A stretch of 20,086 nt of DNA from the IMG/VR virus record IMGVR_UViG_3300029319_000688, positions 1-20,086 of that record; one strand, 5' to 3'. This DNA comes from a virus. Each line of letters starts with the position of its first letter. The stretch's first letter is position 1. The notes below the pieces were generated by a model. It had not been told where the DNA came from, did not search any database, and was given only the letters and a program-made list of their open reading frames with translations. Both the position numbers and the translations under genes were made by a program. This document shows, one piece after another, positions 15,901 through 20,086 of this stretch.

Positions 15901-16530
15901 ACTGGAATTGCCATTACAAATCCTGGTGATGGATATACATTTAACCCACAATTAGTTATTGAACAACCAAACATACAGTATGATGAAAAACATTCTAATA
16001 TTTCTTTCAATGGTGACAGAGGCATAATTATCGGAATTGGAACTACAAATCAAGGAAGCAATTCTGGAGTATCTACCGATTCGCCAGCACTAACTTTTGA
16101 TATCATTCCAACTAAACAATTACCAGGTGCACCTTCTACTAAATCTGGAATTGTTACTGGTCAATATATTGTAATTCAAGGAACTTCTTTTGGTGATGGT
16201 ATAGTATCAATTGGAACTCACACCAGTAAAATAGTTTCTGTTGGAAATTCATTTGCTGATAACGTATATCAAATTGGTCATTATCAAGATGTTGGAACTG
16301 GATCAACAGTTAGAAGAATAACCTGTAATATAAATACAGCATTGTCTGGAATTAATACAAATACTGGTGTAACCACCAATCGTTTCATTGGTAATTATAG
16401 TTGGGGAACAATTACAGTGGCTGGAAGTAGAAATGGTAAATCATTTGAATTTTACAATCAAAATGGATTATTGGGTATTGAAACTTCTGCTCATATTAGT
16501 AGATCACTCCAGTTAAAACAGGTTTATTAA
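3934..16530 (+). CDS. 7: Giant gp7-like baseplate wedge protein (4198 aa), multidomain mosaic
   Basis: This is one uninterrupted frame of 4198 codons (about 460 kDa), in the gp6-gp7-gp8 position. T4 gp7 is about 1032 aa. Conserved blocks match the T4 gp7 C-terminal part by eye: DSQILDFIQEESPDFKDFLS (17-36); AKDFYRSKGTDTSLEILFKV (360-379), against T4 YDFYSTKGIEASYKFLFKV; a GKATAIVSENG...IVGKIDNGDEI block (2828-2861); and YETWKEPVNSLGHISGYKNF (2927-2946), against T4 SRWKSDVIRFVHPVGFGF. Between these lie a cupredoxin-like domain (175-312), a reelin-like beta-sandwich (962-1134) and a YHYH domain (1755-1850). Also present are about fifteen GxGY-type repeats, eight NHxF-GD repeats, four IDNEI-type modules (110-134, 470-525, 2050-2090, 3190-3250) and three QKP modules (about 3170, 3360, 3745). 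A motif RWKKQTVDKIIDG lies at 3857-3869. The C-terminus (YSWGTI...GIETSAHISRSLQL) looks like a typical end for these proteins. The gp7 role is well supported; what the inserted domains do is unknown. They probably form peripheral decorations or host-contact surfaces. Confidence 0.85.
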   Translation: MIGTSKSTKVKITNILDSQILDFIQEESPDFKDFLSQYYASQESEFGSTYLSDNLTSFKDISTTSNNILNVSVPNILAADPSRSYDSSINAFDDEIPVTTTAGYPDQYGLFKIDNEIITYTGKTPTSFTGCIRGLSAISSIEKSEYLTFSETDIDEHFTNLQINVDNDGNRIIEEYKVTVESKDETHPYWKVGSDNGYLLDGNQSPSLTLLPGHTYKFNQSDISNSAHPIRFYLEANKTTSYGSEIIGGEEKPANEVIYYADGIKDKVDEYYSSFSTASVRYIQITVDYGTPTVLHYMCTNHGYMGNAAQINQNGGRPVLNLSSIFINEFYRKHKSQFLPGFEGRNFVDQVNIENILTRAKDFYRSKGTDTSLEILFKVLFGKSVVIEKPFENTIGSSDSEWVVTDNMIVDVIEGDPFKLISTKIFQGTFDNPTADGTISNIQEVFLGSKKYYKLSFDKSAHFGSFNIGTKTKITEKAPTGSSTINVDSTVGFGTTGTFIYKYLDEFLVASYTSKSENQFFGCTGIVDEGIAENSDIIDDTFIFGYENGDPEKVCTMRITGTISKPSVNVSNSKYASVGESIRVNYLGEKATGPKFDTWLYNHSTVLDIEGVFEDTDKTNIITTKEPLTNFLYQGCKVDIIRYDWAGSTNDDSLRYVPTSVSILTEGVGYSTATDVPTKYESTQTGIGTNLTVGITTAEGSDGAINGVTIIDTGIDYKKDELIEIIGVGVTPAIIKIDDVAPIGFGKIQPNDPGFGAFTIVDTDVEISNINPENGRITLKKGDKEDFVDKIRPHQIRKKLAYADSSLDELSPNLLTNIQNTYIDDVGNTYVTFSGYPSYPLESTNRSVKVSNFADNEVFIADTNHSFLNGEKVFFEQNPLTVTTVTTVTESEESTETNVSISTSFGLGITNSLGNAIESGEYYASIVGINSFRLAITLEELRSGNFLKFNPPTTGISTVVEQTGVDDLTIMANDIANFSNLTGTQITPAGGGGFDMGGSYLHFAASSGSRSATLNKIDARNFEKIKVHAKVGNDSNGGEDPDAPGEQIQLDYKIDNGDFVSVGTIIPLLSKNNAAPVNDPIQEGDYNDGSLKVFELDIPDGAKKENVFFRFRQPSPSGPQYDHYGIQKIEITGSVAGVTTTTTTSISGITTCIITPNDLANNILSNQNQFKRILKTPEIRESENKIIGPIGVQLNGVELYSPVLEDFVCYGQIDDVVVTNKGENYDVVNPPNVSVASTNGSGAKLYGHFSGNISEIVVTHPGFNYVDTPQVSVTGGNIDASGKALVGEAYMRGFIHSFSFNDISNLVTNIDLDKDSVIHGEDKPHKFENGEEVVYTTTGTPIGIGSTAVGFDTSRLTSGSTYFIRKNSEASFSLTVNKSDALSGINTIDFNEFGTGTHTLRSKKIRKIIDRISLPETGLKYQNRKVVVDSNIYPPEDPKDNLTTFTGINKYDNYIFAKNHGFSDGDIVEYNFDGTIISGLSTESIYKISVIDNNKFKLSDAGTATTITNSNYNQKIYVDLNNIGVGTHTFRYQDIVVNIKGNVSAGLVTSTLPSYYNATAYPVIDGSLDNVFVQNGGSGYGTTDITNYNTAPTLALEGGQDAELSPVIDNGKIVNVSINIEGTGYSSPPILNVVGTGTTFGKFAKLKANVSSVGVNSITSVDIIDGGKDYISGKTVINVVPRGVDAKLKANVHKWNINAKQRYSSVLGNNIFKDTTQVNAEVKLQNKIVAFYAGIEYRKSLNDNINDENDEITPPPKHSPILGWAYDGNPIYGPYGYADPVAGIGITQLFSSYQLNKIEDKSLRPDFVDGYFIEDYLYIGDRELDQFNGRYGQTPEFPNGTYAYFTTETKTLSQFPYTTFIHRNKTDAVNYDIDYKQTDKFIDSGLYKRNVSPLGLNEKFRNYLPLSESLETDPELEVTACLPGKINQIATFESGRDYKVGDTINLNDSFVDASVGEILGKEIKKVEEVETNINNLNFSVKDNVITASGDSIHNFSNNDVVEISGITSSSYFGIQGLQKIEVNTTSTFVSVAIADTTSTGISTSIKLDVSTNSGKFKVNDVIQIDNEKMLIIGLDKLNDKYVVSRMHDSSVGGTHNIDSTANKLEKSFTYKVSGKDIKDTNINEEKIAYVNVTNSIGIGTTYTSVVVGTAGSSNITKSIPPRAIYIPNHNFKNGDKVSLVSIGGTIIASKNDSLTPDFNLSTINPLYCVKISNNYIGLSTEKVGFLTSYVYYKSVQDNDFFGKEVQIKTNENKLIGSAKRVNGLVTLGTSHSISVDETIRLNISPNRTEKIKFKFDANLRNLIVNPKTFENTGIGTTLSTITIPNHEFETGDAVLYNVSTGSPINGLSDNKIYYAIRISENIIKLSETYKKATKKRFKSINITGIGSDGILSKVNPKIHITKGNTLEIDTSDSSLKINGTPLRINFYSDINFTDKISSNYIQQNGEIGDGSADSKIIIRTGDISLERFYYRVENDNLSDNFANTDIQNHSTIDIIESKFNRLQTVTGVGNTTITFNSKVGSAETTTYSSYLSSGFSTATYSTNAVNDQGPIANVKIINFGKNTNIIPSVTSVGTTTGVNAVFSVLSNDIAKIEDTDVTVQGWEFSKNKSLKPKADTYAILDLKNTLTLKSIGVSTGGRNYTTPPKVIGVGNTIITTRSKIDGNSVSGVDIISNDSGLQEDLRIIPTFNSNGINIVNATSASKNLTLELKAPIGGQFTDGLPFAVGDKIFVENVQIKTVPGLGTTDLASYNSSDYDYRFFEIIAVSNGSASANPSVTYSISGISTTEAGNFDGNFIFGRVTKAEDLASFEPEFQSVEYVKGEVISIGNGKATAIVSENGWDPQSKTLKVTDIVGKIDNGDEIIGSVNSQKAIISNFNTYEFDLDVDVFAESLGFWKSDKNKPNFSYERLHDNDYYQRFSYALRGQVDYETWKEPVNSLGHISGYKNFADYEIVSNTFVGVSTIPKSDVEFRVEILSDASVHEQFDYDFVSEEETLSNIISREVQFDQKKLTDYIEAKTNKVLLLDDISNQFTGLSTITGQLVGLKNFTIKSSGNDIMHQVFDPTSLTVGGNTISIVDHGFTDGEELEYAPNSGGSSIGIVTTSAPGIAETSILPSKVFVNVSDANNFSLIIKSSESASGSAVTFSNVSGIGNQHTLSVNSREASIRSLITIDNVIQSPLGKKSTVLGLSTSVGIGSTEIFLNDISKVSGNKLLKINDEIMFTGLVGIGSTNSVSVVRGYMGTVAAAHTVGAGVSELYGDYRISKGNIYFSDAPYGPTGIGTIAGSKIEGGAVVNIPNAMTTKSAFTGRVFFRKNDVAEGRPGSMNRVVDDISDNFDGTTKLFDMKENSAVLPVGINTYGGALLINNIFQKPFFGDVGSIRESDYRVQAPVGGGTTIQFLANPDIASDTTDIPRGGRINEFLVGVGSGYQVPTRALAYANIGVGGTIESVSISTHGQGYISAPRVAIGVSYANYVHKFIRSLANSINPNVGSNKTPTFAEYDSFTGDLFLVIPNHGLTTTNTIQIVDNSLFFTCSRDGYVKEKSYPRSTDPASGKNLTITNATTNTIIVNVGAGAGVGAAFTSVVSAAGTITAINVVNPGTGYTATKDEPFITIDEPTPYKNIPLLGGNGSGAKMDVVVGTGGSVIDFNIVDRGTGYEIGDNLVLHGLPVQVGVSTIPFNITVKSRYQDKFSGFTFGELIELDDFSSFFNGFRRSFLLTRTITNKEYFSIVAADGSGIVLANNLLVFVNDILQKPGVDYEFEGGTRFKFTEAPKAGSKFKIYFYKGSGTDVEFVDVDETIKPGDILTLDAFDQDKNNINEFPTQDPRVIYELTSATVVETQTYTGPGISSDPDYLRPVRWKKQTVDKIIDGEKIQKNRNLNTSQQYPATNIIASINPTDTVFSVKDIVSFSGIDNLSETQNSIKIIDQKETQVAIATATVDLATQKVSTLTLINAGFGYTTAPMVAIQPPNDVGTGVTATAGATIDGNGVVTGIAITNPGDGYTFNPQLVIEQPNIQYDEKHSNISFNGDRGIIIGIGTTNQGSNSGVSTDSPALTFDIIPTKQLPGAPSTKSGIVTGQYIVIQGTSFGDGIVSIGTHTSKIVSVGNSFADNVYQIGHYQDVGTGSTVRRITCNINTALSGINTNTGVTTNRFIGNYSWGTITVAGSRNGKSFEFYNQNGLLGIETSAHISRSLQLKQVY
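4456..4869 (+). other. Cupredoxin-like domain within the gp7-like protein
   Basis: Residues 175-312 have the order of a type-1 copper protein. It begins PSLTLLPGHTYKFNQSD, then SAHPIRFYL with His228. A Gly-rich insertion and a beta strand (RYIQITVDYG) follow, then LHYMCTNHGYMGN with Cys299, His302 and Met305. Those four are the expected ligands. The spacing C-x2-H-x2-M is shorter than the C-x2-H-x4-M of plastocyanin. The domain sits between the two N-terminal gp7-conserved blocks, so it is an insertion in the wedge protein. Confidence 0.7.
4984..5109 (+). other. gp7-conserved block, N-terminal piece (residues 351-392)
   Basis: The segment VNIENILTRAKDFYRSKGTD then TSLEILFKVLFGKSVVIEKP aligns without gaps with the T4 gp7 stretch around FYSTKGIEASYKFLFKVLYN, as I remember it. 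Shared features are F-Y-x-S/T-K-G, then L/F-F-K-V-L. This is the clearest single piece of evidence that the giant protein is a gp7 counterpart. Confidence 0.72.
6817..7335 (+). other. Reelin-like beta-sandwich module within the gp7-like protein
   Basis: Residues 962-1134 contain GGGGFDMGGSYLHFAASSG, then RSATLNKIDARNFEKIKVHA. NGGEDPDAPGEQIQLDYKID and an FFRFRQPSPSGPQYDHYGIQ segment follow. The order S-Y-L-H-F, R-x-A-T, I-x-F/V-H-x-K-x-G, N-G-G-E-x-P-D, E-x-I-x-L-x-Y, F-R-F-R-Q resembles reelin/BNR-like jelly-roll modules of carbohydrate- or protein-binding proteins. I infer a surface-exposed binding domain. The family name is tentative. Confidence 0.5.
9196..9483 (+). other. YHYH-type domain within the gp7-like protein
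   Basis: Residues 1755-1850 contain HSPILGWAYDGNPIYGPYGY (1758-1777), then a spacer and LDQFNGRYGQTPEFPNGTYA (from about 1824). Both are signatures of the YHYH domain family, found in many marine bacterial secreted proteins and phage structural proteins. The literal Y-H-Y-H tetrapeptide is not visible upstream; the equivalent place reads AFYAGIEYRK. The function of the family is not established. Confidence 0.75.
12391..12813 (+). other. gp7-conserved block, C-terminal piece (residues 2820-2960)
   Basis: The block has a strand-rich part (GKATAIVSENG, then TLKVTDIVGKIDNGDEIIGS) and then DYYQRFSYALRGQVDYETW followed by KEPVNSLGHISGYKNFADY. Trp2930, Lys2931, Val2934, His2939, Gly2942 and Ala2947 line up with the T4 gp7 pattern W-K-x-x-V-x4-H-x-x-G-F-x3-A. 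In T4 this block follows the FYSTKG block after roughly 100 residues. Here it follows after about 2,400. Confidence 0.6.
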
Positions 16531-16537
16531 TTTCGAG

Positions 16538-16545
16538 TATAAATA
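16538..16545 (+). promoter_or_regulatory. T4-type late promoter for gp8 (perfect TATAAATA)
   Basis: An exact TATAAATA stands in the 46-base gap between the giant gene and gp8, 31 bases before the gp8 ATG. It is the best late-promoter match in the window. By T4 spacing, transcription would start near 16551-16552. It would let gp8 and the DUF4815 gene be expressed independently of the 14.9 kb gp25-gp6-gp7 transcript. No terminator hairpin is visible in the gap. Confidence 0.75.
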
Positions 16546-16576
16546 ATCAAAAAATGAAACTGATTACTAAAAGAAA

Positions 16577-18160
16577 ATGCCAGCAATAATAACAGATCAA
16601 TTTAGAATAGCAAATGCACAGACCTTTGTTCAGAGTTTTTCTGGTATTGGTACAACATCGTATTATTATGCTTTTTTATCACATCCAGAGGGAAATCAAA
16701 GTATATTAGATGGAGTTACACTTCAGAATTATAAATCTATAACTGGAACAACACCTGATGCTCCAAAAGATTCTTTTCAACAAGAAAATTTATATCATGA
16801 CACCATGTTATTTGCAAAAAGAATAACATCCTCCGATATAGCACTAGTCATACCAAATAGACCTTGGACATCAGGAGAAACATACGATATGTATAGGAAT
16901 GATATTGATATTGACAATAGAACAAATGTAACTAGTTATACTAATCTATATGATTCCAGATTTTATGCTGTAAATGATGAATTTAAAGTTTATATTTGTA
17001 TTAATAATGGGTCAATAGGTGATGAAAATGGAAAATTAATAGCAAAGAAATCTTTACAGAAACCAACACATGTGGATTTATCTCCACGTCCAGCTGGTGA
17101 TGGGTCTGATGGATACTTGTGGAAATACTTATTCACAATAAAACCAGCAGATATTATAAAATTTGGTACGGATGACTTTATACCAGTTCCTTCTAATTGG
17201 GGTGACAGCAATAGTATTGAAGTAAAAAATGCTGCAAAAGATGGTAAAATTGAAACTGTATTAGTAAAAAAACAAGGACAGGGTTATAAATTTGGTGCTT
17301 CAAGTAGCACAGTTATTGATAATGTTCCAATATATGGCGATGGAGATGGAACTGCAACTGCATCAGTAACAATTTCTGCTGGAAAAGTAACTCAAGTTGA
17401 TGTGACAAAAGGTGGAGAAGGATATACTCGTGGACATCTTGAACTGAATAGTTCATCTAGAGATAATGTAAATAAAGGTCCAACCGATTCAGGTCAAGCA
17501 GAATTTCAAGTTATAATTCCACCTCAAGGTGGTCACGGTGCTGACATTTATAGAGAATTAGGTGCTTATAGAGTTCTTTTACATTCTAAATTTGATGATA
17601 CAAAAGATGATTTGCCAGATTATGTCACTAGAAATAATTTTTCTAGAGTTGGTATTATCAAAAATCCAATTAAACAAGATGCAACTGGGTCTTCTTCAGT
17701 TTTGCTAAATACTACGACTGCAACAACTCTTGGAGCAATAAAATTAGCTGGTGATAGTGCATCTACTGAATATCCAATTAATAGATTAATAACTCAAACA
17801 CAAACTAATGGTGATGTGGCGGTTGGATATGTAGCAGAATTTGATAAAAATACTAACGTTCTAAGATATTATCAACCAGTTGGATTATCAACATTATCCG
17901 ATTATGGATACAAGTTAGTTGATTTTAAATCTGAAGCAGTATCGATTCAAGGATCAGGTGTTGTAAATCCACTACAGGTAGATACTGGTTTCAATGCTTC
18001 CAGTGTAAATGATGTAAACGTTGGTGTTTCTTTTGTTAATGGAATAGCAAAACCAGAAATTAAAAAATATTCTGGAGATATTATCTACATTGATAATCGA
18101 AATAAAGTTACAAGATCTTCTACTCAGAAAGAAGAAATTAAAATCGTAATAGAGTTTTAA
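16577..18160 (+). CDS. 8: Baseplate wedge subunit gp8 (527 aa), with internal insertion
   Basis: gp8 is a dimeric wedge protein that binds gp7, gp10 and gp6 in the T4 baseplate. Landmarks match T4 gp8 by eye. ITDQFRIANAQTFVQSFSGI (about 5-24) matches T4 VTSKFRTEKMLNFYNSIG. IALVIPNRPW (Trp97) matches LDAVIPRRDW. GSDGYLWKYLFTIKP (about 176-190) matches GDGYVWEYLFEIPP. KYSGDIIYIDNRNKV, with EEIKIVIEF at the very end, matches HSGEMIYMENRPP and EEINILFTF. T4 gp8 is 334 aa. The extra length lies mainly between residues 190 and 500, and includes two GxGY repeats (GQGY237, GEGY283) like those of the giant upstream protein. ATG 16577 lacks a strong ribosome binding site but is supported by the N-terminal match. 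Confidence 0.92.
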   Translation: MPAIITDQFRIANAQTFVQSFSGIGTTSYYYAFLSHPEGNQSILDGVTLQNYKSITGTTPDAPKDSFQQENLYHDTMLFAKRITSSDIALVIPNRPWTSGETYDMYRNDIDIDNRTNVTSYTNLYDSRFYAVNDEFKVYICINNGSIGDENGKLIAKKSLQKPTHVDLSPRPAGDGSDGYLWKYLFTIKPADIIKFGTDDFIPVPSNWGDSNSIEVKNAAKDGKIETVLVKKQGQGYKFGASSSTVIDNVPIYGDGDGTATASVTISAGKVTQVDVTKGGEGYTRGHLELNSSSRDNVNKGPTDSGQAEFQVIIPPQGGHGADIYRELGAYRVLLHSKFDDTKDDLPDYVTRNNFSRVGIIKNPIKQDATGSSSVLLNTTTATTLGAIKLAGDSASTEYPINRLITQTQTNGDVAVGYVAEFDKNTNVLRYYQPVGLSTLSDYGYKLVDFKSEAVSIQGSGVVNPLQVDTGFNASSVNDVNVGVSFVNGIAKPEIKKYSGDIIYIDNRNKVTRSSTQKEEIKIVIEF

Positions 18161-18163
18161 AAA

Positions 18164-20086
18164 ATGTCCCAAGTTACAAATTTAAATATAGCACCTTACT
18201 ATGATGATTTTGACGCAAGTAAAAATTATAGGAAGGTTTTATTTAAACCAGGATTTCCAATACAATCTAGAGAATTAAGTACTTTACAATCAATTCTTCA
18301 TGAGCAAATTGAAAAATTTGGACAACATTTTTTCAAAGAAGGTTCAATGGTTATTCCTGGTGGAACCATTGTTGATTTAAGTTACTTTGCGGTTAGAATC
18401 GATCCATTTTTTCTCAATATACCAGTAAAAGAGTACACAAAATATTTGGCAGATAATAAAATAGAAATACAAGGTGAAATTTCTGGAGTTAAAGCGACTG
18501 TAGTTAATAGATTAACAGACGGTGAATCTATAGATCAATTTGATACTTTATATTTAAAATATACAGCATCTGGTGATGACGGAGTAACCAAAACATTTTT
18601 AGATGGAGAAAATTTAATTACTTTATCTGATATTGAGTATTCTAATACTCGAATAACTGCAAATAGTTTTTTTGCAAGAACAATAATATCAGATTCAATT
18701 AAAACAGGTTCATCAGCATCAATAAGCGAAGGAATTTTCTTTATTAGAGGTTACTTTGTACAAGTTCCAGCTTCAACCGTAATTTTAGATCAATATGAAA
18801 ATCAACCAAGTTATAAAATTGGATTATCAATTAATGAGGAGTTAGTATCTGCTTCATCACAGAATTCTGATTTGTTTGATAATGCAAAAGGATATTCAAA
18901 TGAAACTGCTCCTGGTGCAGATAGATTTAAAATATCTGCAATTTTATCTAAAAAATTACTAACAGATAACGATGATTCTGATTTTGTGGAACTAATTCGT
19001 ATTGAAGATGGTGTTACAAAAGAGCAAGTTAAAAAGACAGAATATAATGTATTTAAAGATGAGTTGGCTAGAAGAACTTTTGATGAATCTGGAAATTATT
19101 ATATTGAACCCTTTTCAGTTGATATTAGAGAAACATTAAATAATCGAATTGCAAATAGAGGATTATATTTTTCAAATCAAATTACTCAAAATGGAAATAC
19201 ACCATCAGATGGTTTATTTACAATTCAAATTTCTGAAGGAAAAGCATATGTTAGTGGATATGAAATTGAAAAAACATCAACAACATCAATTGATTTACCG
19301 AAACCAAGAACAACAAAATCAATAGAAAACGTTACACTTCCAATTAAAATTGGAAATATCGTTGTGGTAAATAATATTTTCGGAACTCCGCAGATTGGTT
19401 TTAGTACATTTGTACATTTATTAGACAAAAGACTCACATCATCAAAAGGAAAAGATTCTACTGCAACTTTAATTGGAAAAGCAAGAGTTTATGATTTTAA
19501 TCAATATACAGGAACAAACTATCAATTAAGATTATTTGATATTGAGACTTTTACAAAAGTTTCATTGGCATCAACAAGTTCTGCTGTTGTTGGAGATCAT
19601 GTAGAGGGAAAATTTAGTGGTTCTGCTGGATTTGTTAATGAACAAACAGGAACAGGATCTGTTTTAACTTTAACTGATGTAAGTGGAGAATTTCAGATAA
19701 ATGAACCAATTCTTGTAAATGGAATTGAAGTTGGAAGTAATATCGGAACTGTTAGTGATTTTGAATTTGCTGATATCAAAGCAATTCATAGTGATGGAGG
19801 AATTAGTGGAGGTAGCAAAACTTTTGCTGCTGATTTAGAATTAAGTCATAGTAAACAGGTATTTCAAACAGGTGCAGAGTTTCAAATTAGTGTGTTGAGT
19901 GGTGGTATTTCAACAGTAACAGGACCTTCTGTTTCGGATTTTAGATCACTAGTTAAAGTTGGTGATATTATTAGTTACAGTTCATCTTCAAACCTTACTA
20001 ATACTCATCCAACTTTTAATCGAGTAAGTGGTTTTGGTATAGGTGGAACTAATTTTACAATTGAAAATGTTGCTGATGTTTCTAAT
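18164..20086 (+). CDS. DUF4815-type virion structural protein, 3'-truncated by window edge
   Basis: ATG 18164 follows the gp8 stop after AAA, and the frame stays open to the window end (641 codons seen). Residues 14-66 (DFDASKNYRKVLFKPGFPIQ, then SRELSTLQSILHEQI...GGTI) carry the pattern of DUF4815: a D/F-x-S-K-N-Y opening, L-F-x-P-G-x-P-I-Q-x-R-E-L, and L-Q-S-I-L-x-x-Q-I. GKAYVSGYEIEK at about 359-370 is also typical. Residues 477-522 (GKFSGSAGFVN...LTLTDVSGEFQINEPI) repeat a module found in the gp7-like protein near 2828-2861. The family occurs in tail and baseplate regions of T4-like marine phages; its exact role is unknown. Its position after gp8 suggests a peripheral baseplate or tail-fibre-attachment component. 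T4 gp9, gp10 and gp11 sequences do not resemble what is visible. Confidence 0.82.
   Translation, partial: MSQVTNLNIAPYYDDFDASKNYRKVLFKPGFPIQSRELSTLQSILHEQIEKFGQHFFKEGSMVIPGGTIVDLSYFAVRIDPFFLNIPVKEYTKYLADNKIEIQGEISGVKATVVNRLTDGESIDQFDTLYLKYTASGDDGVTKTFLDGENLITLSDIEYSNTRITANSFFARTIISDSIKTGSSASISEGIFFIRGYFVQVPASTVILDQYENQPSYKIGLSINEELVSASSQNSDLFDNAKGYSNETAPGADRFKISAILSKKLLTDNDDSDFVELIRIEDGVTKEQVKKTEYNVFKDELARRTFDESGNYYIEPFSVDIRETLNNRIANRGLYFSNQITQNGNTPSDGLFTIQISEGKAYVSGYEIEKTSTTSIDLPKPRTTKSIENVTLPIKIGNIVVVNNIFGTPQIGFSTFVHLLDKRLTSSKGKDSTATLIGKARVYDFNQYTGTNYQLRLFDIETFTKVSLASTSSAVVGDHVEGKFSGSAGFVNEQTGTGSVLTLTDVSGEFQINEPILVNGIEVGSNIGTVSDFEFADIKAIHSDGGISGGSKTFAADLELSHSKQVFQTGAEFQISVLSGGISTVTGPSVSDFRSLVKVGDIISYSSSSNLTNTHPTFNRVSGFGIGGTNFTIENVADVSN

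Larger units (their letters stand above)
5896..15963 (+). repeat. Dispersed GxGY beta-repeat family within the gp7-like protein
   Basis: A unit of the form hydrophobic strand, x-x-G-x-G/D/N-Y, x(2-6)-P, hydrophobic strand recurs. Tyrosines are at residues 670, 717, 1225, 1265, 1580, 1625, 1670, 1938, 2640, 3427, 3457, 3601, 3655, 3957 and 4001. Clear examples are INVVNPGTGYTA, FNIVDRGTGYEIGD, LTLINAGFGYTTAPMVAI and IAITNPGDGYTFNPQLVI. Copies often come in pairs about 35-55 residues apart, which suggests a two-strand structural unit. DNA identity between copies is low, so these are old protein-level repeats and not recent duplications. Confidence 0.8.

Noticed and set aside
3934-16530. Possibility that the giant ORF is an assembly fusion of several genes
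   Set aside because: gp7-conserved blocks occur in T4 order, module types recur throughout, and start and end both look like natural termini. No internal frame break or gene start signal was seen.
16554-16589. Eleven-codon upstream ORF overlapping the gp8 start
   Set aside because: ATG 16554 would lie only 2-3 bases from the predicted transcript start and has no ribosome binding site. In such A/T-rich DNA a short overlapping ORF is expected by chance.
1-20086. CRISPR arrays, tRNA genes, insertion sequences or defence systems
   Set aside because: No regularly spaced direct repeats, cloverleaf sequences, transposase motifs or nuclease/toxin motifs were seen; the window is fully explained by phage structural and small genes.

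Overview
The window is a late-gene block of a T4-like (myovirus) marine phage. Four consecutive genes read as baseplate proteins: gp25, gp6, a giant gp7-like protein, and gp8. A DUF4815-type virion protein follows and runs off the right edge. The DNA is A+T-rich, every gene is on the + strand, and genes abut or overlap by a few bases. Late promoters of the TATAAATA type sit at the gene-block boundaries. The domain modules (YHYH domain, cupredoxin-like domain, GxGY and NHxF beta repeats) are those I associate with structural proteins of T4-like cyanophages and pelagiphages. The host is therefore probably Prochlorococcus, Synechococcus or Pelagibacter. No auxiliary metabolic gene is present to decide between them.

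Left part (1-1627): five small genes of unknown function. They are a 5'-truncated ORF, a 46-residue very basic protein too short for most ORF callers, a 111-residue protein with one membrane segment, a 226-residue soluble protein, and a 43-residue acidic peptide. This part looks somewhat less A+T-rich than what follows. Two late-promoter-like boxes are built into the stop codons of the last two genes. A 21-base tandem repeat separates the first two.

Middle and right part (1628-20086): gp25 and gp6 overlap by one base. gp6 is followed after three bases by a 4198-codon gene, which fills 63% of the window. Short conserved blocks match the C-terminal part of T4 gp7, but they lie about 2,400 residues apart. 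The space between and after them holds a cupredoxin-like domain with a full set of candidate copper ligands, a reelin-like beta-sandwich, a YHYH domain and many short beta repeats. gp8 has its own perfect TATAAATA promoter. It keeps the T4 gp8 landmarks at both ends but carries an internal insertion with the same GxGY repeats. The DUF4815 protein shares another module with the giant protein.

Together gp25, gp6, gp7 and gp8 would form the wedge of the contractile-tail baseplate (with gp53 and gp10 in T4, not seen here). The most notable signal is the remodelling of a conserved wedge protein into a roughly 460 kDa mosaic, with modules shared across neighbouring wedge genes. All homology statements rest on motif recognition and memory of T4 sequences, not on a database search.
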